NCBI GenBank assembly: GCA_020063525.1
Contig: JAGUUJ010000012.1
Coordinates: 1 to 23,497 of the forward strand
From: Candidatus Omnitrophota bacterium
GTDB lineage: Bacteria > Omnitrophota > Gorgyraeia > Gygaellales > Profunditerraquicolaceae
Direction of reading: 5' to 3'
DNA: 23,497 nt
This document shows positions 7,040 through 13,824 of the stretch, piece by piece. The position numbers and the translations under genes were made by a program. The notes beneath the pieces were generated by a model. The model had not been told where the DNA came from and ran no database searches. It worked only from the letters and a program-made list of their open reading frames with translations. The first letter of the stretch is position 1. Each line of letters opens with the position of its first letter.

Positions 7040-7789
7040 TTATTTTACTTCTAGTTTTTTTACAGTCTCCAAAGCAATTTCAATCAGCATGGTTTCTGCG
7101 ATGTAATAAAGCGGATTCATAAAACCCATTTCACCGGTGATAACATTATCGCTTACCGCCAATATTGCGCCAGCCTTCACATTATAAATTTGCGCAATAG
7201 TTAATAGCGCTGATGAGACCATATCTACGGCAATCGCGCCTTCTCTGCGTTTTGCCTCCACAATCTCTCTTGTCTCCCGTAAAAGCGCATCTGTAGTCCA
7301 GGTTATGCCGTGGTGTACGTTTACGCCCATACTTTTAGCCACATCATATAAGGTATCGCTGATCTTTTTATCGGCAACTGTTTGAAAATCATTATCCACA
7401 TAATAAGGCGTAACCCCGTCACCGCGGATTACTTTGCCCACCACTACTAAATCTCCGACTTTAATATTCTCACTCAGCGCTCCGCAGGTACCAATGCGGA
7501 TAATATCCTGAATATCGGCGTTACACATAACCTCAGTAGTAATGGAGGTATCCGTAGAAAACCTTCCGCCGTTTATTGCAGTTATCTTAATGCCGTTATA
7601 TAAGCCGGTATACATCGTATATTCCATAAAAGAAAAATTCCGTATGGGGTTTTCCAGTTTCTTAATCAATACCTCTAATCTATCTTTTGGCCCGGGCACA
7701 ATCGCATATTTACCTACATCCTGCGGCCTTAATTGCACCATCTGGGTAAGATCGCGCCCGGTTAAATGAATTTCCTTTTGCATCTGCAT
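7040..7789 (-). CDS. Purine-nucleoside/uridine phosphorylase family protein
   Basis: This 249-residue enzyme of the PNP_UDP_1 family should cleave a nucleoside with phosphate to free base and ribose-1-phosphate. The phosphate-site PGPKDRLE (Arg37) and RIGTCGAL (Arg98) are present, and SDN keeps Asp214, the equivalent of the purine-protonating Asp of E. coli PNP. The ribose-binding Met-Glu pair reads Met190-Val191 in AVDMVSSAL, so the Glu that holds the ribose hydroxyls is missing. A good ribosome-binding site (AAGGAG, 8 bases before the ATG) overlaps the end of the amidohydrolase gene. The downstream isomerase and aldolase suggest that the substrate is a 5'-substituted adenosine; an adenosyl-lipid is also possible. 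Confidence 0.85.
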   Translation of the reverse strand: MQMQKEIHLTGRDLTQMVQLRPQDVGKYAIVPGPKDRLEVLIKKLENPIRNFSFMEYTMYTGLYNGIKITAINGGRFSTDTSITTEVMCNADIQDIIRIGTCGALSENIKVGDLVVVGKVIRGDGVTPYYVDNDFQTVADKKISDTLYDVAKSMGVNVHHGITWTTDALLRETREIVEAKRREGAIAVDMVSSALLTIAQIYNVKAGAILAVSDNVITGEMGFMNPLYYIAETMLIEIALETVKKLEVK

Positions 7790-7792
7790 TGA

Positions 7793-8707
7793 TTACGCTC
7801 CTTTTAAGATATTTTCTAAATTCTTACCTAAAATATTTTCTTTATCCTCTTCGTTTATGTCTAAATTTTTTACCGCTTGGGTTGAACTGGCGATATCTTT
7901 CTTCGCTGGCCAATCACTACCCCATAATATATGTTTGGGCCCTAATAATTCCAAGGCAGAAAGAAAATTAGTCTTTTTTATATCGCCGCTGGTATCAACA
8001 TAAATATTTCTCAAATACTCAGTAGGATTCCCTTTTAAGTCCTTTACGAAGTTTATGCCCCTTAGCATCTGGTAAGTCGCATCAAAGCGATATGCCAGAT
8101 GAGGAATCACGCCGCCAAAATGCGCAAAAATAAATTTGACTTCTCTGTATTCCTTTAGGATATCCGACATTAAGAGTTTACCGATACAGATGGTAGTATC
8201 AAACACGTATTCTATTACCGGCGTAAGCAAGGGGTCGGAAACGCGCTCAAAGCCGATTGGGTTGATTATCTGCGAATGCACAAAAATCGGGATATTGTTC
8301 TGCTGGGCTATTTTATATATAGGCAAAAATCTCTTGTCATCAATGTAGACGCCGTTATAACTGCTGGCTAAAGAAACTGCTTTAAATCCCAATTCCTGAG
8401 TCGTCCTTTTTAATTCAACCGTCATATCCTGAGAGTTATCTACAGGCAGAACTGCCGCACCAATAAACTTCCCAGGATGGCGCTTGATAATCTTTGCTAC
8501 ATTGTCATTGTAAAGGCGCGAAACATAGCTGAAACTCCCGAGTTTTAAATGCGCATCTGACGTAGGATAGCTAAGTACCGCTTTATCAATTCCTACCTCA
8601 TCCATTATCTTAATTTGTGCTTCGATATCACCCCAGGCCTTAGAAAAGAAATGGGCGTTGGCAATTATCTCTTCGGGCAACCAGTGTGAATGGCTATCAA
8701 TAATCAT
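7793..8707 (-). CDS. Amidohydrolase_2 family metal-dependent hydrolase or decarboxylase
   Basis: This 304-residue TIM-barrel protein is of the ACMSD/gamma-resorcylate decarboxylase type (PF04909). The metal ligands are in place: HSH at His6 and His8, His144 in FVHS, His196 in AHFGG, and Asp265 in LWGSDWP. Members remove carboxylate groups from aromatic or enol acids, or hydrolyse C-N and lactone bonds. Beside aromatase and cyclase genes, decarboxylation of an aromatic polyketide acid is an attractive reading, but it is an inference. Its ATG directly follows the TAG of a short unframed reading stretch (8708-8792). It ends 3 bases before the nucleoside phosphorylase, so it links the two halves of the operon. 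Confidence 0.85.
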   Translation of the reverse strand: MIIDSHSHWLPEEIIANAHFFSKAWGDIEAQIKIMDEVGIDKAVLSYPTSDAHLKLGSFSYVSRLYNDNVAKIIKRHPGKFIGAAVLPVDNSQDMTVELKRTTQELGFKAVSLASSYNGVYIDDKRFLPIYKIAQQNNIPIFVHSQIINPIGFERVSDPLLTPVIEYVFDTTICIGKLLMSDILKEYREVKFIFAHFGGVIPHLAYRFDATYQMLRGINFVKDLKGNPTEYLRNIYVDTSGDIKKTNFLSALELLGPKHILWGSDWPAKKDIASSTQAVKNLDINEEDKENILGKNLENILKGA

Positions 8708-8792
8708 CTAATGTTCCGTGCTCCTCAATATCCTCTCGGTTATCTCTTTTTCGTAAAGAGCTTTAATTTCCTTTAGTGTATTTTTTGTTCAT
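8708..8792 (-). pseudogene. Possible micro-ORF (27 codons) with a one-base frame disruption
   Basis: An ATG (8790-8792) directly abuts the SDR stop (TAAATG), and a TAG (8708-8710) directly abuts the amidohydrolase ATG. The stretch is 85 bases, one more than 28 codons. The start frame stops after 9 codons. The frame ending at 8708 reads a helix-like tail (LKEIKALYEKEITERIL) ending in STEH. Removal of one A from the A6 run near the start would join the two into 27 residues. This may be a sequencing error, a decayed gene or chance. No family is recognised. Confidence 0.3.
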
Positions 8793-9569
8793 TTATTTTT
8801 GCGGGTGTTCCTGTTTGAAAGGTATAACCGGAGCTGTCCAGGGGGTCTGTTGGTTTATCACGGCGATTTCCAGAGGACAGACATTTACCGGGACAGTTAA
8901 AGCAAACTTAACTGCATTCTCAATTGCTTCAGTAGTCATTAATCTTGAGGTATCCGCGGTTATCTCTTGAAGTTTACCGGTCAAATCCGTATCTGTGACT
9001 CCGGGAAGAATCGAGGTTATTTTTATCCCGCGGTCGCGCATCTCCCAGAATAAGCCTTTGGAAAAAGCACGCAGCCCGACCTTAAGTGAACTATAGACTA
9101 AGAAATTCCGCGGAAGCGGGTCACAAAGGGTTGAGCCGGAAACCAAATTAATGATTGCCCCGGACTTGTTATTAATCATATCATTTATCACCAAACGTAT
9201 CAGGCGCACATAACCCAGATAATTGGTATGCACTAAGCTCTCAAAATCTTCAAAGGGCTGCTTTTCAAAAGGGTATTGGCTGGAAACACCCGCATTATTT
9301 ATAAGAATATCGATTCTGCCGAATTTCTCTTTTGTCTTATTCACCAGGTTTTCCAAATCTTCTAATTTGGTGACATCAGTCGGCACGCCGAGGACCTGCG
9401 CCTTGTAATCTTTGGCAATCTCATCCGCGGTTTCTTTCAACGGGCCTTCGCCCCGCGCAGCAATACTTAAGTTTATGCCTAAACCCGCGCAAGTTTTAGC
9501 AATGGCTTTTCCAATCCCCCTGCTTGCGCCTGTAATAATCGCAACTTTGCCTTTTAAATCTACGTTCAC
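8793..9569 (-). CDS. Short-chain dehydrogenase/reductase (candidate polyketide ketoreductase)
   Basis: This 258-residue classical SDR reduces a carbonyl or oxidises an alcohol with NAD(P). GASRGIG (14-20) binds the cofactor and NNAG is at 91-94. The catalytic Ser144, Tyr159 and Lys163 are in SGS and YSSLK. The basic Arg17 in the glycine motif fits NADPH use. The start is GTG at 9569, with a near-perfect AAAGGAGG ribosome-binding site 6 bases upstream that overlaps the last codons of the aromatase gene. In type II PKS loci an SDR at this place usually acts as the polyketide ketoreductase; that role is inferred from context. The C-terminal tail (residues beyond about 230) is longer than the core fold. 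Confidence 0.85.
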   Translation of the reverse strand: MNVDLKGKVAIITGASRGIGKAIAKTCAGLGINLSIAARGEGPLKETADEIAKDYKAQVLGVPTDVTKLEDLENLVNKTKEKFGRIDILINNAGVSSQYPFEKQPFEDFESLVHTNYLGYVRLIRLVINDMINNKSGAIINLVSGSTLCDPLPRNFLVYSSLKVGLRAFSKGLFWEMRDRGIKITSILPGVTDTDLTGKLQEITADTSRLMTTEAIENAVKFALTVPVNVCPLEIAVINQQTPWTAPVIPFKQEHPQK

Positions 9570-9571
9570 CT

Positions 9572-10018
9572 TTACCTCCTTTGAACCGCTTCTTTCTCTA
9601 TAACCTCTTTAAAGATTTGTAAATTTTCTTTTGAGTGCTTATTGATAAAGCCTTCTACCTGCTCATCATTAAACTTGGCCTTATCATCCATTTCAAAGTG
9701 CTGAATCCAGGTCAATTCTATGCCTTCGGGCTTAGGGGTATAGAGCCAGATAATCTTCATATATTTAAAAGGGAACTTCGGCTCTTCTCTTTCCGCGTAA
9801 GTGAAATATTTATCTTTAGATAATAAACGCCAGGATTGCCAGGATTTATCTTCGTCATCGGTCAAGCGAAAAGTAATTTTATTGCCTTCTTTTCTGACGA
9901 CTTCGGCTTTTTTGTATTCTGTGCCGAATAATTCTGTCCAGCGCGCAATATCATTAGAAATATCAAAAACTAAATCATAAGGCGCATTGATAAGTATCGA
10001 ATTACAGGTATGGCCCAT
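9572..10018 (-). CDS. Polyketide aromatase/cyclase, SRPBCC fold (TcmN/WhiE-VI type)
   Basis: This 148-residue single-domain protein resembles the TcmN N-terminal/WhiE ORF VI aromatase/cyclases that fold a poly-beta-ketone and close its first ring. The signature elements follow in family order: GHTCNSILINAPYDLVFD, ND-ARW-ELF, TFRLT, a Trp-rich QSW, then F-YM-IIW-Y, an LTWIQHFEM strand and a C-terminal helix starting near INKHS. The Arg and Trp residues expected in the interior cavity are present. The start is set by GGAGG 4 bases before the ATG. It sits between the PF04199 cyclase and the SDR gene, which supports work on an ACP-bound aromatic polyketide. Regiochemistry and chain length cannot be read from sequence. 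Confidence 0.87.
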   Translation of the reverse strand: MGHTCNSILINAPYDLVFDISNDIARWTELFGTEYKKAEVVRKEGNKITFRLTDDEDKSWQSWRLLSKDKYFTYAEREEPKFPFKYMKIIWLYTPKPEGIELTWIQHFEMDDKAKFNDEQVEGFINKHSKENLQIFKEVIEKEAVQRR

Positions 10019-10026
10019 ATTTCCTC

Positions 10027-10824
10027 CTATAAAATTGCCGCTACCCTTGCCCAGGCAGCGCCGGTCTGTTTTATACGTACCGGAAAACAGATAACCTTGA
10101 ATCCGCGATCTGGAAGCTTATCGAGATTGCTTAACCGTTCTATATGGATAAACTCCCTCTTTCTGCCGTAAAAGTGTGCCGGATATAATTTCTTCGGGTC
10201 TTTTGTCTTCAAGAATTCACTAAGCATAAACCTGTATGGCCGGTCAATACCCATAGTGTCCACGCCAAAAATTTTTATTCCTTTATCCAGAAGATAGTCT
10301 ATGGCCGAAATGTCTATGCCCGGATAATCGCTAAAATATTTCGGGGTGCCGTACAATCTATCTGCACCGGTAAACAAAAGCACAATATCATTCGGCTTAA
10401 GAGAGTAATTTATCTTCTTTAATCCGCTCTCTAAATCTTGCGCCCCGATGACCTCATTTGGTTTCTTATGGGAAAGGTCTATCTTAACTCCGTCATAATA
10501 ACACCACTCAAGAGGGATCTCTTCAGCAGTCTTGGCAGGTCTACCTTCCGATTTTGAGCCGTAGTGGAAGGAATAATCAAGATGGGTGCCGACATGCACC
10601 GGGGCATGCACAATCTCAAGCGAAAGAAACTCTTCATCTGGCAAGTCTTCTTTTTTTACGATACGCATACCCAAAGCGTATTTGATCTTACCTAAAAGAG
10701 TCTTACCCATGATGACCCGGTTAAATTTCTCCACGCCTGCCTTATGGCTGATGCGTTCTATATCAACGCGATGCATCTCAAACGCCTTCTCGTCAATAGG
10801 TAAACTCAGGTCGATTATTTTCAT
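10027..10824 (-). CDS. PF04199 cyclase family protein (kynurenine formamidase-like fold)
   Basis: This 265-residue protein carries the family metal motif HVGTHLDYSFH, with His77, His81 and Asp83 as likely ligands and His87 nearby. Family members include kynurenine formamidase, isatin hydrolase and proteins found as ring cyclases in some aromatic polyketide clusters. A metal-dependent hydrolase or cyclase acting after the aromatase is the best contextual guess. The gene lies 9 bases after the ACP stop and 8 before the aromatase. The ribosome-binding site is weak, which suggests translational coupling. Tryptophan catabolism is unlikely here because no neighbouring genes belong to it. Confidence 0.8.
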   Translation of the reverse strand: MKIIDLSLPIDEKAFEMHRVDIERISHKAGVEKFNRVIMGKTLLGKIKYALGMRIVKKEDLPDEEFLSLEIVHAPVHVGTHLDYSFHYGSKSEGRPAKTAEEIPLEWCYYDGVKIDLSHKKPNEVIGAQDLESGLKKINYSLKPNDIVLLFTGADRLYGTPKYFSDYPGIDISAIDYLLDKGIKIFGVDTMGIDRPYRFMLSEFLKTKDPKKLYPAHFYGRKREFIHIERLSNLDKLPDRGFKVICFPVRIKQTGAAWARVAAIL

Positions 10825-10833
10825 AACACGATA

Positions 10834-11070
10834 TCATTTACTAATCTTTGATTGTATAACTTTTTCAATCTCATTAATAGTTGAAAACTTGCCTATTTCA
10901 TTGGAGCTTAATTTTGTGTTAAAGGCCTTCTCTAAAGCAATAAGTGCCTCCACCATCTCTGTAGAATCAACTCCTATGCCGTCGCAAAGCTTTACATCGT
11001 CTTTTAACTCCTCGGGCTTTACTTTTAAAAGATTTACTAGAACGTCTTTTACTTTAGTTTTGGTATCCAT
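10834..11070 (-). CDS. Acyl carrier protein of the polyketide synthase
   Basis: This 78-residue carrier has the phosphopantetheine-attachment serine in GVDSTEMVE (DST in place of the usual DSL). It carries the growing chain between ketosynthase and tailoring enzymes. The start at 11070 is preferred over an upstream ATG at 11106, because GGAGGG lies 8 bases before it. The upstream 12 codons fall in non-coding-looking repeat sequence. The ribosome-binding site can pair with an upstream TCTCCC (see hairpin). The gene is 48 bases after the radical SAM gene. No phosphopantetheinyl transferase or acyltransferase gene is seen in the window, so these are presumably shared with fatty acid synthesis. 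Confidence 0.9.
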   Translation of the reverse strand: MDTKTKVKDVLVNLLKVKPEELKDDVKLCDGIGVDSTEMVEALIALEKAFNTKLSSNEIGKFSTINEIEKVIQSKISK

Positions 11071-11077
11071 ATCTGTC

Positions 11078-11098
11078 CCTCCCAAGATATTAGGGAGA
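11078..11098 (-). promoter_or_regulatory. Hairpin that could mask the ACP ribosome-binding site
   Basis: On the minus strand TCTCCC pairs with GGGAGG around a 9-base loop (6 bp, one G-U). The GGAGG used by the ACP gene is in the 3' arm. A translational control role is possible but the stem is short. Confidence 0.35.
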
Positions 11099-11103
11099 GT
11101 CCT

Positions 11104-11120
11104 CAAAGGGGACAGACCCT
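11104..11120. repeat. Half-copy of the GGGGACA repeat
   Basis: AAAGGGGACA followed by GACCCT matches one arm of the hairpin at 2087-2128. It sits at the end of the radical SAM gene and covers its last bases. It looks like a single arm of a dispersed inverted repeat. Confidence 0.4.
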
Positions 11121-12579
11121 ATACATGCACTTCGCCTTTGGTTGCTCCTGCTTCCCACTTGCCGACGCCAGCCATAACATCCTGGAAACATAGTTTGGCG
11201 AGTATATCAAAATTGCTCTCCATAATCCGGTTTATCCTTCCGGGCTTGGAGTAAAATTCGCGCATACACCAGGAACCCAAACGGCCTAATTCTTCAATGG
11301 AAAGATGGTCGGTAGGGATAACCGGGTGTAAGAAATCCCAGGTGCTAAAATCAACTTTCTTGGGGTCAATCCAGTTTTTCTTCAACGCTATCCTCCACAT
11401 CGGAGAATTCGGCGCGGGAGTTACATACCCAATCCATAAAACATCGGGGTCAACCTGATCGGCAAATTCAAACCTCTGTTTAATTATTGATTCTGTGTCA
11501 TAATCAAACCCGATCATGATATCGGCGACGATAGCGATATCGTTCCTGCGCAATATCTCTATAGTTTTCTTAATCTGGCCGATAGTAGTTCCCTTGGCGA
11601 TTCTTTTTAGTTCCTCCTGTGTCGTGACTTCAATTCCGAATACACCCATAAATAAACCCGTTTCTTTCATCAGGGGCAAAATTGATTCACAATTTACCCA
11701 ATCAACAGCCCTGCCCAAGGAGACCCATTTAGTCGGTATGTTTTTCTGTTTCTTCAGCTCACAGAACCTTTTTACCCTGGCAGGGTCGACATTAAAATTA
11801 TCGTCCTGTATAACCACGACTTTAACGCCGTATTTTTTGTGTAAAAGTTCGAGTTCCTCAATAACTCTTTCCGGAGACTTGGCGCGCCACTTTAAAAAAT
11901 CAGACGGTGAACGCGGGTCAAACTGGTCCCATTCATAGCAGAAGGTGCAAGCGGAAGGACACCCCCGCGAAGTAATCATGTCTACAAATGGCTTCCAATG
12001 GGTATGGCCGACGTACTTATCCATGGGGAATAAATCATAGGCCGGTAACGGCAGCTTATCCAAATCAGTCATCAGTGATCTGTGCGGGCCCATGACAATT
12101 TTCCCGTCAATACGCGAGGTAACTCCGCCCACGCCTGCTACGTCTTTCTTCTTATCTATGGCCTCGATTAAATCCGCGAAAGATTCCTCTTCCCCCATAA
12201 CGACAAAGTCCACGGCGGGATTTTCTTCCAGGGTCGGCACAGGCATAGCTGAATACCATAAGCCCCCTAAGATTATTTTGGTTTTGGGAAGCGCCTGCTT
12301 TATTCTTTGAGCCGCCTCTCTAAAGTGGCGTAAAACGCCGTATCCGGCATAACCGTGTATCTGCTCGCCCATAACCACGATATCAGGATTCTTGGCTTTG
12401 ACTTCTTCGATTAATTGGTCCATGGGTGTTTCATGGGCCCTGCCGTCAATAACCGCGACATCGTTATATCCCCGCTCTCGTATATATGCCGCCCAGTGCG
12501 CATACAATTGATTTGGCGACTTATGGATTCCGTGCGTTGCCCACGAACCTACTTTCGGCATAACAAACAAGATCTTCAT
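11119..12579 (-). CDS. B12-binding-domain radical SAM enzyme (BchE/HpnR-like)
   Basis: This 486-residue protein has an N-terminal cobalamin-binding-type Rossmann domain (about 1-145) and a radical SAM domain. The cluster motif CPSACTFC provides Cys207, Cys211 and Cys214. An ILGG turn at 103-106 fits the B12 fold; the DxHxxG histidine motif is absent, as is common in class B radical SAM enzymes. Relatives methylate unactivated carbons or close rings (BchE makes the isocyclic ring of chlorophyll). GGAGG 7 bases before the ATG supports the start. The gene lies between KS-beta and the ACP, so it is likely to methylate, cyclise or otherwise modify the polyketide. Which of these cannot be decided from sequence. 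Confidence 0.88.
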   Translation of the reverse strand: MKILFVMPKVGSWATHGIHKSPNQLYAHWAAYIRERGYNDVAVIDGRAHETPMDQLIEEVKAKNPDIVVMGEQIHGYAGYGVLRHFREAAQRIKQALPKTKIILGGLWYSAMPVPTLEENPAVDFVVMGEEESFADLIEAIDKKKDVAGVGGVTSRIDGKIVMGPHRSLMTDLDKLPLPAYDLFPMDKYVGHTHWKPFVDMITSRGCPSACTFCYEWDQFDPRSPSDFLKWRAKSPERVIEELELLHKKYGVKVVVIQDDNFNVDPARVKRFCELKKQKNIPTKWVSLGRAVDWVNCESILPLMKETGLFMGVFGIEVTTQEELKRIAKGTTIGQIKKTIEILRRNDIAIVADIMIGFDYDTESIIKQRFEFADQVDPDVLWIGYVTPAPNSPMWRIALKKNWIDPKKVDFSTWDFLHPVIPTDHLSIEELGRLGSWCMREFYSKPGRINRIMESNFDILAKLCFQDVMAGVGKWEAGATKGEVHV

Positions 12580-12594
12580 ATAGCTTCCTCCGCT

Positions 12595-13824
12595 TTAAAC
12601 TTTTTCCACCACAAGTACTGAATTTATCCCGCCCCTACCGCGTGAAATTATCAGGGCCTTATTTATTTTATGCTCCTTAGCTTCTTTTATAATATAATTT
12701 AAACCCGGGCAAGCTGGTGTATCTAAATTTATTGTCGGCGCAACTAAATCATTCTCCATCGCTAAAATTGTAATAATTAAGTCTACAGCCCCTGAGGCGC
12801 CCAGTAAATTTCCAAACATTGATTTAGGACAACTTATAGGTATATCTTTTACTCTCTTGCCGAAAATGTTTTTTATTGCCTTGAGCTCTGAATTATCCCA
12901 GATATCCACTGCCAAGCCGTCTAAACTTATATAATCAATTTCATCTGCTGTTATTCCTGCATCAGTTAGGGCCATTTTAATTGCCCGGGCTAATTGCCTG
13001 CCTTGCGGGTCGGGATTTATTCTGTTTTGGCCATCGCAACTTGTACCGTATCCGCAAATATAGGCCAATATATTTGCGCCCCGTTCTAATGGCCGCTCTT
13101 TAGGCTCCATCACTACAATGCCTGCGCCTTCGGCAATAACAAATCCCCGGCGGTTTTTGTCAAAAGGCCGGTAGGCACTCTCAGGATGCGCGTTATCAGT
13201 GGATAATCCGCCGTAGGTATTGCAACATAATAAGGCATAAGGCGTAACCGGAGCTTCCATGCCGCCGGCTAAAATCATATTTAGCTTTCCTTTATTTAAT
13301 GTCTTACGTGCATAGCCAATTGCTCCTAAGGAGCTCGCCCTGTCTGCAACTATGGTCTTGCTAAAACCCTTTATGCCATAATAAATAGAAACCTGGCCCT
13401 GCGGCGCAGCAGGAAACCAGGCTGAAGCCATGTAAGGCGATACTCCATCGCGGCCCTCGATATACAAATCGCGTAGTTCTGTCTCAGCATATAACCAGCC
13501 GCCAATGGCATTACCTAAAAATATACCTACCAAGTTAGGGTTTTCTTTTTTAATATCTATCCCGGCGTCCTGCAAAGCCAGTTCTGATGCAATAAGTGCC
13601 ATATGCGAAAAGGCATCTATCTTCTTTAAAAGCCGCTCTGAGACATGGCTGTATTTTTCCAAATCATCTATTTGCCCGGCAATGTGCGACGGATATTTTG
13701 AAGCATCGAAACGGGTAATCTTTTTTATAAAAGACCTCCCGGATTTAATATTCGCCCAGAATTGCCGGCGGCCGATACCAGAAGGTGCAACTATACCTAA
13801 ACCTGTAACGGCAACCTTTTCCAC
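12595..13824 (-). CDS. Type II PKS ketosynthase-beta (chain length factor)
   Basis: This 409-residue thiolase-fold protein is the non-catalytic partner of KS-alpha and would help set the chain length. Alignment with its neighbour puts Arg162 at the active-site Cys, Asp302 at the first His and Asn339 at the second His; only Lys334 is kept. Loss of all three residues identifies it as KS-beta. Actinobacterial chain length factors usually carry Gln at the Cys position, so Arg is unusual. The start is GTG at 13824, which shares one base with the KS-alpha stop (TAGTG); GGAGG lies just upstream inside KS-alpha. This coupling is typical of KS-alpha/KS-beta pairs that form a heterodimer. Confidence 0.9.
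   Translation of the reverse strand: MEKVAVTGLGIVAPSGIGRRQFWANIKSGRSFIKKITRFDASKYPSHIAGQIDDLEKYSHVSERLLKKIDAFSHMALIASELALQDAGIDIKKENPNLVGIFLGNAIGGWLYAETELRDLYIEGRDGVSPYMASAWFPAAPQGQVSIYYGIKGFSKTIVADRASSLGAIGYARKTLNKGKLNMILAGGMEAPVTPYALLCCNTYGGLSTDNAHPESAYRPFDKNRRGFVIAEGAGIVVMEPKERPLERGANILAYICGYGTSCDGQNRINPDPQGRQLARAIKMALTDAGITADEIDYISLDGLAVDIWDNSELKAIKNIFGKRVKDIPISCPKSMFGNLLGASGAVDLIITILAMENDLVAPTINLDTPACPGLNYIIKEAKEHKINKALIISRGRGGINSVLVVEKV

Noticed and set aside
10027..10824. Kynurenine formamidase of tryptophan catabolism
   Set aside because: No kynureninase or tryptophan dioxygenase genes are near, and it is packed among polyketide genes.
11071..11106. N-terminal extension of the ACP from an ATG at 11106
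   Set aside because: The internal ATG at 11070 has a GGAGGG ribosome-binding site at normal distance, and the extension is repeat-like sequence with no ACP character.
10586..11254. Plus-strand open frame of 222 codons across the cyclase, ACP and radical SAM genes
   Set aside because: It runs antisense over three recognised genes and an intergenic hairpin. Its composition is Ser/Leu/Ile-rich, as expected of an antisense shadow.
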